Shown here: piece by piece, positions 52,195 to 61,775 of the stretch
Layout: each line of letters opens with the position of its first letter
How positions within the stretch are numbered: position 1 is the stretch's first letter
Assembly: GCA_009664345.1 (NCBI GenBank)
Contig: CP043547.1
Coordinates: forward strand, 5,298,709-5,362,708
Source of the DNA: Planctomycetales bacterium 10988
GTDB lineage: Bacteria > Planctomycetota > Planctomycetia > Pirellulales > Pb10988
Direction: 5' to 3'
Length of the DNA: 64,000 nucleotides
The notes under the pieces: model-generated
Told to the model about the DNA's origin: nothing
The model's input: the letters and a program-made list of their open reading frames with translations, nothing else
Database searches by the model: none
Program-made: the position numbers and the translations under genes

Positions 52195-54744
52195 ATGAAT
52201 CTATCTAGCACTCTTTGCGACCATGCTACCCAATCTCTCGATCAGGGCGGAAGGCATTGCCTTTCCACTCCCCAAGCTACCACATATCGCAACTTGCAGA
52301 AACGGAAATTTTCCGCCCGTTTCCTCTTAGCACTCTTCCCTTTCCTCATGCTTTGTTGGGGAACAAGTCCACTCTTCGTCTCGTTTGGTCTCTCTCAGGA
52401 AACAGAAACCGATGCGGAAGTTGACGATGATCTCGATCCGCTTGAAGATACCCCGTTCGATAGCGAACTTTCGGAGGACTATGGTTTTCTGCCGCTGGAG
52501 GTCTTCAAGCTCTCGGAGGATATCGAGTATTTGCAGTCCCGTGACTTGAACCAAGACGGCTATCCTGAGTTGCTTGTTGTAGATAATGAACAGTCGCGAA
52601 TTGACATTCTCTATCAACGGACTCCGTGGGAGCGAAAAGAGAAACAAGCCGAAAAAGCCGAAGAGTTGCAAGTGAATGAACTCCCGGACTTGCCCCGTTT
52701 CCGCCAAGAGAAAGTGCCAGTCAACGAATCGATTGAATGGCTAGGCACCGGCGATGTGAACGGAGATGGTTGGCTCGATCTGATCTATACCGGCGATTCG
52801 CACCTTTTTGTCCGCCCCGGCGATGAAGCGCAGACTTGGCAGACGGTCTATAAATTACGATTGGCCGATTCGGATATTTCCAAGCTCTGGCGATTCACCG
52901 TGAAGGACCTGGATCAGGATGGCTTTGAGGAAGTCGTCATCTTGGGAGAAGACACTACGCGGATTTTCGCTGGCCGCAAAGAAATGCCTTGGGCTCCGGC
53001 GAAGGAACTTTCGAATACTTCCAAAGATTTCAGTATGCTCTGGATTGTCGATCTCAATCAAGATGGGCGTCTTGATCTGCTCTTTTGGAATACCCGCGGA
53101 GAGGATCACCCCGTGGTTGTTCGCCTCCAAGATGAAAGTGGAACCTTTGGCCCGGAGTGGCAGTTGGAGTTATCGAACCCCCGAGCTATGGAAATCGCCG
53201 CGACGCTCAAATTAGGGGAAGAGGAGAAGCCGGAGCTTCTGACCATCGACGAGCAGACCGGGCGGTTGCAAGTCTCTCAATTCGTGGAAACGCCCGAGGT
53301 CGAGGATGCTTTTATGAGTCCGCTAGTCGAATATGGATTCGGCAAGCGGTCGCGTGGTTCTTCGCGGGAGCAATTTCTCAAGACGGGCGATATCAATGGC
53401 GATGACTTGACGGATATCGTCGTGGTGCATGGCGGTTCGGCCCTCATGGATGTTTATCTCCAAGACGAAGAAAACGGCATCCGTGAACCTCAATCGTTCC
53501 CCGGCCTGACCGGCATTCGGTCGCTCCAACTTGCCGACATTGATCAAGATGGCCGAGATGAAATTCTCCTAGCAAGCGATCGCGAAAAAATCCTGGCCGT
53601 TAGTTATTGGCGAAATGGGCGGTTGAGTTTCCCTTCCGCGTTGCCCACGGTCGGCATTCCGATGACCTTGACGATGGCCGATTTTGAAGGCCGGGGCTTG
53701 CACGATATCGCTTATATTTCCAGCGGCCGCACTTCGACCTTTGGCAGTAGTTCCTATTCGCTGCACAAGCTGCACTATGATCGGGATGAAGGTTGGCAGA
53801 CAACGACGTTTCAAGGGGAAGAATCGCTGGAACTAAAGGACCTTCGCTCGGTCCCTGCGGAGTTGCTGGCTTTTGATGCCGATCGCGATGGCCGCGATGA
53901 TCTGATGATTCTCTCGCAAAACGAGCCGGTTTCGTTTCTTTTGACGAATACCCGAGGCATCCCCGAACCGCAGGAACAACGCAACAGCGATCGCCTCGGT
54001 TCGGTATCCCCGGGGCAAGTGACGATTGGACGGCTTGATGGTCAGGCGATTCTCTTGGCACAGAACAACTTTGCCCGTCGCGTGAAGTTGGATGTCGAAG
54101 ATCAATGGAGTGTCGTCGATCAGATCAATGCGGAATCTTCTGCGGCGAAGATCAGTGCCTCGGCGATTCTCGATGCAGATAACGACGGAGAAAATGAAAT
54201 CGCTCTGGTCGACAATGGGACGAAACAACTCCGTTTCTATAAACGAACCGAGGGACTCTTCCGGCCGTGGCGGGAAGTCGAGCTTGGCAATTTCAGCTTT
54301 GGACAGATTGTCGTTGCAGATTTCAATCGGGATAATCGACCCGATATTCTCATCGAAGGCCCGGATCGCTTTGGCATTCTCTATGCTGGCATGACAGGGC
54401 CTCAATTGCAAACTGTGACGACTTTTGAAACGAATCTTCGCAAAGCCGATCATCGCGATCTTGTTGTTGGCGACTTGGGCGGAGGTGCTGAGCCGGAGAT
54501 CGCTCTCATTGATATGCAGGAGAAACGGCTGGAACTTCTCAGTTGGCGAGAGGAAGCCTGGAAGTCGGTCCTGGCTTTCAAGGTGATTGAAACAAGCGAT
54601 ATTCAAGGCGGAGGCGGGAGCGAGCCCCGCGAAATCAAGTCCTTCGATGTAACCGGAGATGGGCTGGACGATCTGGTCTTCATCGCCAACGACCGTATCT
54701 TACTTTATCCGCAAGACCCTGGTCCCGCCGAAGAATCGGAATAG
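52195..54744 (+). CDS. Exported FG-GAP/VCBS repeat protein
   Basis: An 849-residue protein. The N-terminus has ~40 polar residues, then a hydrophobic stretch (FLLALFPFLMLCWG) as signal or anchor. The mature part contains at least ten FG-GAP-type repeats with the calcium-binding pattern DxNxDGxxD (DLNQDGYPE, DVNGDGWLD, DLDQDGFEE, DLNQDGRLD, DIDQDGRDE, DADRDGRDD, DVTGDGLDD and others), forming integrin-like beta propellers. Such proteins bind partners or glycans outside the cytoplasm; no enzyme domain is seen. ATG 52195 follows GAGGAAGAG. It ends 64 bases before the thioredoxin gene. Confidence 0.88.
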   Translation: MNLSSTLCDHATQSLDQGGRHCLSTPQATTYRNLQKRKFSARFLLALFPFLMLCWGTSPLFVSFGLSQETETDAEVDDDLDPLEDTPFDSELSEDYGFLPLEVFKLSEDIEYLQSRDLNQDGYPELLVVDNEQSRIDILYQRTPWERKEKQAEKAEELQVNELPDLPRFRQEKVPVNESIEWLGTGDVNGDGWLDLIYTGDSHLFVRPGDEAQTWQTVYKLRLADSDISKLWRFTVKDLDQDGFEEVVILGEDTTRIFAGRKEMPWAPAKELSNTSKDFSMLWIVDLNQDGRLDLLFWNTRGEDHPVVVRLQDESGTFGPEWQLELSNPRAMEIAATLKLGEEEKPELLTIDEQTGRLQVSQFVETPEVEDAFMSPLVEYGFGKRSRGSSREQFLKTGDINGDDLTDIVVVHGGSALMDVYLQDEENGIREPQSFPGLTGIRSLQLADIDQDGRDEILLASDREKILAVSYWRNGRLSFPSALPTVGIPMTLTMADFEGRGLHDIAYISSGRTSTFGSSSYSLHKLHYDRDEGWQTTTFQGEESLELKDLRSVPAELLAFDADRDGRDDLMILSQNEPVSFLLTNTRGIPEPQEQRNSDRLGSVSPGQVTIGRLDGQAILLAQNNFARRVKLDVEDQWSVVDQINAESSAAKISASAILDADNDGENEIALVDNGTKQLRFYKRTEGLFRPWREVELGNFSFGQIVVADFNRDNRPDILIEGPDRFGILYAGMTGPQLQTVTTFETNLRKADHRDLVVGDLGGGAEPEIALIDMQEKRLELLSWREEAWKSVLAFKVIETSDIQGGGGSEPREIKSFDVTGDGLDDLVFIANDRILLYPQDPGPAEESE

Positions 54745-54808
54745 AAAACGCCCTCTTCGCGGCCAAGCCGATGGTAATCAATCGCGGCGATTCTACTACG
54801 CAAACGAC

Positions 54809-55717
54809 ATGGAGCCCCCCGTGGACGATCCCTCCCCCCAATCCTCTCCCTCTTCGGAAACCCAAACCGATTGGGTCTATGACGTGACGATCGATCAATT
54901 CGAACGCAAGGTGCTTGCTGCCTCGCGGGAGGTTCCGATCGTGGTCGATTTTCACGCGACTTGGTGCCAGCCTTGTTTGATGCTTGGCCCGGTTCTCGAA
55001 CAAGCGGTGATGGAGAAAGCCGGTCAAGTCCGTCTTGCCAAGATCAATTCGGATGAAGAACCGGAGCTTGCCGCCCGTTATCAAGTGCAAGCCCTACCAA
55101 CGGTCCTGGCGATTTTTCAAGGGGAAGTGATCGAAGGTTTTCAAGGTATGCAGACCGAGCCTCAACTTGCGGCTTGGCTTGATCGCATCATTCCGAGTGA
55201 AGCGGACCTCCGCTATCAAGAAGGAATGAAGCTCTTCAAGGAAGACCCCGAAGAGGCTCAGGCCTGCTTCCGCATTGCCTTGCAAGCCGACGAGAAACAC
55301 CTTCCCACCAGGATCGCCCTGGCCAAATTGCTTGTCAAAAGGGGACGTCTCGATCAGGCTCAAGAGATTGCCGACACGCTGCAAGCCACTGGCGACTTGG
55401 AATATCATGCCCCTGACCTGGCGGCAACCCTGGCCTTGGCAAAGCAGGCTCAAGCCGCTGGTTCGGTCGAAGATTGCCGTGCCCGCTATCAAGAGAACCC
55501 AGAGGACCTGCAAGCGAAACTCCATCTCGGTCAAGCCCTTTTGGCTACGGAACAATTCGAAGAAGGTCTTCAACTCTGTCTTGAGGTCGTTCAAGAAGAT
55601 AAGAAAGGTCTCGGCCAACCGGCCAAAGAATCGATGGTGCATGCCTTCCAAGTGCTCGGCAATGAGAGCGACCTTGTCTTTGCGTTCCGATCGAAGTTAT
55701 CCAGTGCATTGTTTTAA
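54809..55717 (+). CDS. Thioredoxin-TPR fusion protein (CnoX/YbbN-like)
   Basis: A 302-residue protein. Residues ~25-130 are a thioredoxin fold with an intact WCQPC (Cys53, Cys56) and the cis-Pro segment QALPTVLAI; residues ~135-300 are TPR-like helices. This is the architecture of CnoX/YbbN, a chaperone that protects proteins during oxidative stress. E. coli CnoX lacks a full CxxC, whereas this one has it, so redox activity is likely. No signal peptide: cytoplasmic. ATG 54809 gives a short Pro/Ser-rich lead; its ribosome binding site is poor, and the frame opens back into the FG-GAP gene. Confidence 0.88.
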   Translation: MEPPVDDPSPQSSPSSETQTDWVYDVTIDQFERKVLAASREVPIVVDFHATWCQPCLMLGPVLEQAVMEKAGQVRLAKINSDEEPELAARYQVQALPTVLAIFQGEVIEGFQGMQTEPQLAAWLDRIIPSEADLRYQEGMKLFKEDPEEAQACFRIALQADEKHLPTRIALAKLLVKRGRLDQAQEIADTLQATGDLEYHAPDLAATLALAKQAQAAGSVEDCRARYQENPEDLQAKLHLGQALLATEQFEEGLQLCLEVVQEDKKGLGQPAKESMVHAFQVLGNESDLVFAFRSKLSSALF

Positions 55718-55810
55718 TTTCAGTGGAACTCTCGAAAACATAAAAACTACTTTTTAACGATTCGAACTCTCTTTCTTTCCAAAAATCACTTTTTATCAAT
55801 TGAGTGCAAG

Positions 55811-56284
55811 ATGAAAAAATCACTTTTTGCTTTCTTGTTTGTCTTCGTCCTTGGCAGTTGTTACACCATCACGGGTTGTACTCCGCCCGCGGCTCCCGAG
55901 TCGGACCATGCCGAGGAAGATCATGACCACGATCATGACCACGACCATCACGATCCCGAGAACTTCAAGGAACTGGTCGCTGAAATCGAGGAATTGAACG
56001 GAGAAATCAAAAGCGGTTTTGAAGGTGATGATCACGAAGCCGCCCATGATCCGTTGCACGAGTTGGGGGAATTTCTGGAAATGCTCCCTGCCATGGCCGA
56101 TGAATCCGATCTCTCCGAGGACCAAAAAGAAGCTGTCAAAAAAGCGGGCAATCAGTTGATGTACCAGTTCGGCGAAGTCGATGCCAAGATGCATGGCGGT
56201 CCCGGCAAGGACTATGCCGACATCGAAGAGGCGATCAGTGAACCGTTGAAGACTCTCAAAGAAGCCGCTGATTCGCTTGAATAG
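55811..56284 (+). CDS. His/Asp-rich lipoprotein, possible metal binder
   Basis: A 157-residue protein. Lipoprotein signal: MKKSLFAFLFVFVLGSC with a second candidate lipid site in TITGC. Immediately after, residues ~32-48 alternate Asp and His (EEDHDHDHDHDHHD), a pattern that binds Zn, Ni or Cu. The remainder is acidic and helical, with further His (DDHEAAHDPLHELGE). I infer a periplasmic metal-holding lipoprotein; no family recognised. It lies 94 bases after the thioredoxin gene and 56 bases before the sulfatase gene. Confidence 0.75.
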   Translation: MKKSLFAFLFVFVLGSCYTITGCTPPAAPESDHAEEDHDHDHDHDHHDPENFKELVAEIEELNGEIKSGFEGDDHEAAHDPLHELGEFLEMLPAMADESDLSEDQKEAVKKAGNQLMYQFGEVDAKMHGGPGKDYADIEEAISEPLKTLKEAADSLE

Positions 56285-56340
56285 AGCATTGATCAGACAC
56301 GCTAGCCCCCCTTTTTCCCCATTTGATATCGGAGACTCGG

Positions 56341-57822
56341 ATGAACGGTTTGCAAAAAGTACTTTTTTGGCTCGGCCGGCTCGGACCCACCTTGCTACTG
56401 CTGGGAATGTTCCTCACGGAAGAATCTAAAAACCACTTTTTGCAAGCTGCCGAGCAGCCGAATCTTATTTTCATCTTAGCGGATGACCTCGGCTGGGGAG
56501 ATGTTGCCTTTCACGGATCGGAAATTCAAACGCCCAACCTCGATCGACTTGTTCAGGAAGGAGCGGAGCTAGAGCGATTTTATGTCTGTCCGGTTTGTAG
56601 TCCCACCCGAGCGGGGCTGATGACCGGCCGCTATCCGATTCGCTTCGGGTTGATGAGAGCGGTCCTTCCCCCTTGGCGAGAGGGTGGCCTCGATCCGCAA
56701 GAAACGACCTTGGCGGAGAAATTGGCGGACGCCGGCTACCGGCACCGAGGCGTCTTTGGCAAGTGGCACTTAGGGCATTCCTCGCGCATGTATCATCCTC
56801 TTGAACAAGGCTTCACCGAGTTTCTGGGCCATTACAATGGAGCCATCGACTACTTTACGCATGAACGAGAAGGGGAACAGGACTGGCATCGGGGCTTCGA
56901 GCCGCTCTCGCAAAAGGGCTACACAACCGATCTCATCGCGAGAGCTTCGGCAGATTTCATCAAACGAAATCATCAGGATGGCCCCTTCTTCTGCTATATT
57001 CCCTTCAATGCTCCTCACAGCCCATTACAGGCGAAGAAAAAAGACTTGGCCAAATACAAAGACCTTGGACCGCCACAGGCTTCCTCTGGGAAAAAGGTTC
57101 GTCAAGACCGGAAGACCCTCGCGGCGATGATCGATTCGATGGATCAAGGAATCGGGCTCATTCTGCAAACCCTGGATGAGCTAGACTTGGCGGAAAATAC
57201 GGTAGTTTGGTTCTCTTCCGACAATGGCGGGGTGGATCGAGTAGCCGTCAATCGTCCGTATCGTGGCCACAAGTCAACGGTCTTCGAAGGCGGCATCCGT
57301 GTCCCAGCCGTCGTGCGGTGGCCGGCGAAAATTCCGGCAGGTAAAAAGATCGACGCACCACTGGGCTATATCGATGTCTTCCCGACAATGGTCGAGATGG
57401 CAGGGATCGCAAAGAAAACAGCTCCCTCAGGTCGTCCCTTGGATGGCATTTCGGCCTATGACCTTCTCTTGGGTGAGGCCACTCCAGGTGAGCGAGGCTT
57501 CTATTCCTATATTGGTCAGTCCGGCGAAGAGAAGGAGCAGATCGCATTGCACGAGGGAGATTGGAAACTCGTCTGCATCGGGCAAAGGCTCGATGATCTC
57601 GATGCCCAGGACTCCCAACGAGAGTTCTTCCTCTTCGATATCAAGAAAGACCCTTATGAAGAGACCAACCTTGCCTCGAAGCATCCCGAAGTCGTTCAAA
57701 AGATGTTGACCAAATTAATCCTATTCCGGCAATCGCAGCCAGCCGATGCGGTTCCTCCTTATAACGTAGGAAAAGTAAGGTCGTTCCAAGCCCCGAAAAA
57801 TTGGCAAATTCCCGCCAATTGA
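56341..57822 (+). CDS. Sulfatase (arylsulfatase-type, formylglycine dependent)
   Basis: A 493-residue sulfatase that would hydrolyse sulfate esters, probably on glycans. Signal peptide at the start (GPTLLLLGMFLT). Then NLIFILADDLGWGD with the metal-binding Asp pair (48-49), CSPTR at 86-90, where Cys86 becomes formylglycine, GRYPIRFG, GKWHLGH, and the later SSDNGG metal site. All catalytic elements are intact. The C-terminal domain is normal. ATG 56341 has GGAGA five bases upstream; a TTG six codons earlier is weaker. The substrate cannot be told. Planctomycetes hold many such genes; maturation needs a formylglycine-generating enzyme elsewhere. Confidence 0.93.
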   Translation: MNGLQKVLFWLGRLGPTLLLLGMFLTEESKNHFLQAAEQPNLIFILADDLGWGDVAFHGSEIQTPNLDRLVQEGAELERFYVCPVCSPTRAGLMTGRYPIRFGLMRAVLPPWREGGLDPQETTLAEKLADAGYRHRGVFGKWHLGHSSRMYHPLEQGFTEFLGHYNGAIDYFTHEREGEQDWHRGFEPLSQKGYTTDLIARASADFIKRNHQDGPFFCYIPFNAPHSPLQAKKKDLAKYKDLGPPQASSGKKVRQDRKTLAAMIDSMDQGIGLILQTLDELDLAENTVVWFSSDNGGVDRVAVNRPYRGHKSTVFEGGIRVPAVVRWPAKIPAGKKIDAPLGYIDVFPTMVEMAGIAKKTAPSGRPLDGISAYDLLLGEATPGERGFYSYIGQSGEEKEQIALHEGDWKLVCIGQRLDDLDAQDSQREFFLFDIKKDPYEETNLASKHPEVVQKMLTKLILFRQSQPADAVPPYNVGKVRSFQAPKNWQIPAN

Positions 57823-58061
57823 TCCTTGAATTTTCTCGAAGAGGAGAATCTGCTTGATTCCCCCAACCCATCACGCTACGCTTATGGGTATCGCTTCTCG
57901 TCCCCCTAGGCAACCCGCCTAGCGAGCGAGAAAGAGTCTGCTTGTTTTTTCGTGGAAAGCCCGGAGCGGAGAGGTCGCGATCGACAGGGAAACCTCCCGA
58001 AGGCGTTGACCGGATGCTTCTAGCTTCTCGCGTTTGCATGTTCATTGAAAAGGAACCCCCG

Positions 58062-59546
58062 ATGGCCATTACTCGTCGTGATTTTTTAAAGACCACCGCT
58101 GTCACCACCGCGGCCTTGTCCTTTCCTCTCGCCTCGGCTCGGGCCTATGGTGCGAACGATACGATCCGCGTCGCGGTCATCGGGTTGAATGGCCGAGGGA
58201 AAACCCACATGAGCCGTTTCGCTGGCGGTCATGGTTCGAAGATCGTCGCCCTCTGCGATTGTGATGAAGCTGTTCTCGGTAAACAATCCGATAGCTTCGA
58301 GAAGAAAAACTACAAGGTCGATCGCGTTCAAGACTATCGAAAACTCCTCGATCGCGATGATATCGATGTCATTTCGATCGCTACACCGAACCACACACAC
58401 TCCCTCTTGGCCATCCAAGCCGCGGAAGCCGGCAAAGATGTTTATCTCGAAAAACCCGTCTCGCACAATGTTTGGGAAGGCCGCCAAGCCGTCAATGCCT
58501 CGGAAAAATACGGCCGCTTGATCCAAACCGGAACGCAAGCCCGCTCTTATCCCGGTGTCAAAGCCGCGGTCGAATACGTTCAATCCGGCAAGCTCGGCAA
58601 GATCAAAAAAGTCGTCGGTATTTGCTACAAGCCACGTAAAAGCATCGGCAAACTTTCGCAACCGCTCGATATTCCGCAGTCAATCAATTACGACCTCTGG
58701 TGCGGTCCGGCTGCGATGGTCGATCTCTATCGTCCGAAGTTGCACTATGATTGGCACTGGGATTTCAATACCGGCAACGGCGACATGGGCAACCAAGGGA
58801 TTCACCAAATGGACGTCGCTCGCTGGTTCCTCGGGGAAGATGCCCTCAGCAGCCGCGTCCTCAGTATCGGCGGTCGCGTCGGTTATGAAGACGCCGGCGA
58901 TACCCCGAACACCCAAGTCGTCTATCATGAATTTGCCACCGCTCCTCTGATCTTTGAAACCCGCGGACTTCCCGAATCGAAAGAAGCCCAAGCCCGCTGG
59001 AAGCCGATGGACGATTATAAAGGTCTCACCATCGGGGTCGTCGTTCATTGTGAAAATGGCTATGCCACCGCCGAACACAACGGCAAAGGGGCCGTCTACA
59101 CTAACGATGGCGAAGAGATCGAATCCTGGCGAGAAGGCGAACAACATTTCGAAAACTTCCTCGATGCCGTTCGTGCTGGCGACCGCAGCCTCTTGCATGC
59201 CGATATCAAGGAAGGCCACCTTTCCAGTGCCTTGTGCCACACCGGGAATATTTCCCACCGCGTCGGCCAACAAGCCACCGAAGAAGAAATTCACTCCATG
59301 GCCTCCAGTCAAGGAGAAGCGTTGAGCGAGTCGGTCGAAAGCCTCATGGCTCACCTCGAACGCAACCAGATCAAGGTCAACGAAGGCATCGTCCTCGGCC
59401 CCTGGTTGGAAATGGACCCCCAAACCGAACGCTTCACCAACAGCGACCAAGCCAACAAGCTTCTCCGTCGCGATGGCCGCAAGCCGTTCATGGTTCCGGA
59501 CCTTTCCCCGCAAAAGTCCGCTGCACTTTCAACTGATCAAGCCTAA
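58062..59546 (+). CDS. Gfo/Idh/MocA family oxidoreductase with Tat signal
   Basis: A 494-residue protein. Tat signal TRRDFLK at residues 4-10, then a hydrophobic stretch and a cut near SARAYG. The NAD(P) Rossmann domain has VAVIGLNGRGKTH and ISIATPNHTHSLLAIQA; EKPVSHN holds the conserved Lys-Pro; the C-terminal domain has WDFNTGNGDMGNQGIHQMD, with Gly and His at the substrate site. Since Tat exports folded proteins, the cofactor is probably carried bound, as in glucose-fructose oxidoreductase. ATG 58062 has AAAAGGA eight bases upstream; extension to 57942 is not family-like. A terminator follows. Confidence 0.93.
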   Translation: MAITRRDFLKTTAVTTAALSFPLASARAYGANDTIRVAVIGLNGRGKTHMSRFAGGHGSKIVALCDCDEAVLGKQSDSFEKKNYKVDRVQDYRKLLDRDDIDVISIATPNHTHSLLAIQAAEAGKDVYLEKPVSHNVWEGRQAVNASEKYGRLIQTGTQARSYPGVKAAVEYVQSGKLGKIKKVVGICYKPRKSIGKLSQPLDIPQSINYDLWCGPAAMVDLYRPKLHYDWHWDFNTGNGDMGNQGIHQMDVARWFLGEDALSSRVLSIGGRVGYEDAGDTPNTQVVYHEFATAPLIFETRGLPESKEAQARWKPMDDYKGLTIGVVVHCENGYATAEHNGKGAVYTNDGEEIESWREGEQHFENFLDAVRAGDRSLLHADIKEGHLSSALCHTGNISHRVGQQATEEEIHSMASSQGEALSESVESLMAHLERNQIKVNEGIVLGPWLEMDPQTERFTNSDQANKLLRRDGRKPFMVPDLSPQKSAALSTDQA

Positions 59547-59586
59547 TCGCTTAGAGCCAGTGGTCAAAACCTGACAACACTCAACC

Positions 59587-59620
59587 AAGGCCGACCTGGC
59601 GACAGGCCCGGCCTTTTTTT
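59587..59620 (+). terminator. Intrinsic terminator after the Tat oxidoreductase gene
   Basis: AAGGCCG pairs with CGGCCTT across a 15-base loop, followed by seven T residues, 40 bases past the stop codon. Confidence 0.9.
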
Positions 59621-59671
59621 ACGCTACATACCCTCAGCCCAGCTCTTTCCTTTGAATAATCGAGAAGATAG

Positions 59672-60817
59672 ATGCAAAGAATCATTCCCGTACTGTGTCT
59701 TGGTATTTCCGCTGCCTTTGTTAATTTCCTCTCTGCCCAAGAGCCGGCGTTTTTGGAACCTCCGCAGTGGATCGGCAAGGCAAAATCGCGGCATGCGGTG
59801 ACGAATCGGGCCTTTCAAGGGATTCCGAGCATGGCGATTGCCCCGAACGGGCGACTCTGGGCGGATTGGTACGCCGGGCCGACGCCGGGGGAAGATGAAA
59901 ATAACTATGTTGTCCTGAGTACCAGCGGCGATGGTGGCGAGACTTGGAATGAAATTTTGGTCATCGATCCCGATGCCAGGGGGCCGGTGCGGGCCTTTGA
60001 CCCGGAACTCTGGCTGGCCCCGGATGGCAGGCTTTTCGTCTTTTGGGCACAGGCCGAAGGGCATGATGGAAAGATTTCCGGCGTCTGGTGCATCGAAACG
60101 AAGGAACCGAACAAGAAAAATCCCAAATGGAGCCCGCCGCGACGCCTCACCGATGGCATTATGATGTGCAAACCGTTGGTGCTCTCCAGTGGCGAATGGA
60201 TCCTCCCCGCTTCGACTTGGCGAGAAACAGACAACAGTGCCAGGGTGATCGTTTCAACAGATCAAGGGAAGACATGGAAGCTCCGCGGGGCCTGCAATGT
60301 CCCTGTCGAGGCCCGCCAGTTCGACGAACATATGCTCATCGAGCGAGAAAACGGTTCGCTCTGGATGCTCGTGCGTACCAAGTATGGCATCGGGGAAAGC
60401 ATCTCCACCGATCGAGGCAAGACGTGGCCGGAGTTGAAACCTTCGTCGATCGCTCACCCAGGGGCACGTTTCTTCATTCGACGGTTGGAATCAGGGAACT
60501 TGCTGCTGGTGAAGCACGGCAAGATCGAGGAGAAGACCGGGCGTTCGCATTTGATGGCCTTTCTCTCCGATGATGATGGGCACACTTGGCAAGGCGGGCT
60601 GCTACTCGATGAACGAAATGGCGTCTCATATCCCGATGGCCAGCAAGCCGCCGACGGCCGTATCTCGATCATCTACGACTACAGCCGCACCCGCGAGCGT
60701 CACATCTTGATGGCTCACTTCCGCGAAGCGGACATCCTTGCCGAGCAAGCCACCTCCCCCGATACCCAACTCCGCCAACTCGTCAGTGAAGCCAGCGGCG
60801 GTAGAGAGAAAGAGTGA
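59672..60817 (+). CDS. Exported sialidase-like BNR-repeat protein
   Basis: A 381-residue protein with a Sec signal peptide (MQRIIPVLCLGISAAF, cut near LSAQEP). Four Asp-box/BNR motifs (SxDxGxxW type) are seen: SGDGGETW, STDQGKTW, STDRGKTW and SDDDGHTW, which mark a six-bladed propeller. FQGIPSMAIAPNGRLWADW near the start and HMLIEREN/SYPDGQQAADGRI later fit the exo-alpha-sialidase superfamily. Whether it cuts sialic acid or another glycan is unknown; planctomycete members are usually of unproven specificity. Start ATG 59672, behind GAGAAGATAG. It converges with the island of small genes 16 bases away. Confidence 0.85.
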   Translation: MQRIIPVLCLGISAAFVNFLSAQEPAFLEPPQWIGKAKSRHAVTNRAFQGIPSMAIAPNGRLWADWYAGPTPGEDENNYVVLSTSGDGGETWNEILVIDPDARGPVRAFDPELWLAPDGRLFVFWAQAEGHDGKISGVWCIETKEPNKKNPKWSPPRRLTDGIMMCKPLVLSSGEWILPASTWRETDNSARVIVSTDQGKTWKLRGACNVPVEARQFDEHMLIERENGSLWMLVRTKYGIGESISTDRGKTWPELKPSSIAHPGARFFIRRLESGNLLLVKHGKIEEKTGRSHLMAFLSDDDGHTWQGGLLLDERNGVSYPDGQQAADGRISIIYDYSRTRERHILMAHFREADILAEQATSPDTQLRQLVSEASGGREKE

Positions 60818-60833
60818 TTAAACACCCATCTAT

Positions 60834-61343
60834 TCAAGTTAACTCGTCAAAGTGTTTTAAATGTTTAACAGGCTGGAGATTAAACCGCTGGAGAACTTCT
60901 TTGGATTTAACATGGGCGATGATTCTTTGTTTTTCTATAAAAATATTGAATGACGGAAAGAGTGTATTGCCATCTGGATAATATATCATGGACAACGCAT
61001 TACAGATATCCACGCTATAATCTGGTGAAAAATTGCAAACAACCTCATGCACCTGCGTTAAAACACTTTGAGTTACCATGGCCAGACGACAGAGGGCAAC
61101 ACACAAGAGCCTAGTAGGTTCAGGATCATCAATCATTCCCACGGCTGGGCTGAGATAATCAGAAAAATCCGGCCATTCGGCTAAGAGTTTCTTTTGTATC
61201 AGGTGGTAGATTGTTTCCCACTCTTCAATATGATCACGTTTTAAATAACTGGAAGTGTAGAGAGGTTGATTGTATCCAACCTCCATATATCTCAATGCTT
61301 CAGCTCGACTGATAGTATAGCAAGGTGGCAGTTGTTTATTCAT
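60834..61343 (-). CDS. Hypothetical protein, immunity-like size and context
   Basis: A 169-residue soluble, mostly helical protein (TISRAEALRYMEVG near the start; RLLCVALCRLAMVTQSVL in the middle). No known motif. It is the last gene of a row of small minus-strand genes in A+T-richer DNA. Size, solubility and position among unrelated small genes resemble immunity genes of polymorphic toxin systems, but no toxin is present in the window. That reading is inference only. Confidence 0.6.
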   Translation of the reverse strand: MNKQLPPCYTISRAEALRYMEVGYNQPLYTSSYLKRDHIEEWETIYHLIQKKLLAEWPDFSDYLSPAVGMIDDPEPTRLLCVALCRLAMVTQSVLTQVHEVVCNFSPDYSVDICNALSMIYYPDGNTLFPSFNIFIEKQRIIAHVKSKEVLQRFNLQPVKHLKHFDELT

Positions 61344-61426
61344 AACACAAAGTTACTTTCCCCAAACCTGACAGTAGAGTTTTAAAAGGAATAGAGAATA
61401 GATCAATAAAATATTGTTTACATCCA

Positions 61427-61744
61427 TCATTGCCGACCGGTTTTTGAACGTCTTGATTCTACAATCTTCAGCGTTTCAGTAAGTGGTTTCCAATCTGGGT
61501 CCAACGGTTCATGGTCTTTCGGCGGACGGCAATGCTTTTTCATTTGTTCCTCACAGGCACCGAGGAGGATGAAGTTTGCTTGGGCTTCAGAAAACGTCAT
61601 TCCTCGATTGGCTTGCGAAGTCTGGTCTTTTTCATCTTCAAGGAGCGTATCATCTTCCCAGAAACAGACCGGGCAAATATCCCAATCACACCTTGCATCA
61701 AGCGTTTTGTGACCGCAAACAAAACACGTATATAAATTACTCAC
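61427..61744 (-). CDS. CPCC-type cysteine-rich protein, GTG start
   Basis: A 105-residue protein with Cys7, Cys10, Cys19, Cys24 and Cys27, in FVCGHKTL and DICPVCFWEDD, followed by NFILLGACEE. This matches the cysteine-rich CPCC family (a zinc-ribbon-like fold), where the first motif is usually CPCCG and is here FVCG. CPCC proteins are often found in immunity-gene arrays of toxin systems. The start is GTG 61744, with AGGA seven bases upstream. It lies 31 bases after the 120-residue gene. Confidence 0.8.
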   Translation of the reverse strand: MSNLYTCFVCGHKTLDARCDWDICPVCFWEDDTLLEDEKDQTSQANRGMTFSEAQANFILLGACEEQMKKHCRPPKDHEPLDPDWKPLTETLKIVESRRSKTGRQ

Positions 61745-61775
61745 TGACAGTTCCTAGCAATGGTCGTTCTAGCCA

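Noticed and set aside
48530-61750. Recurring CTGACAG(T) near several minus-strand genes (about 48533, 49487, 61372, 61744)
   Set aside because: An eight-base word is expected a few times in 64 kb on both strands, one copy is within coding sequence, and spacing to starts varies.
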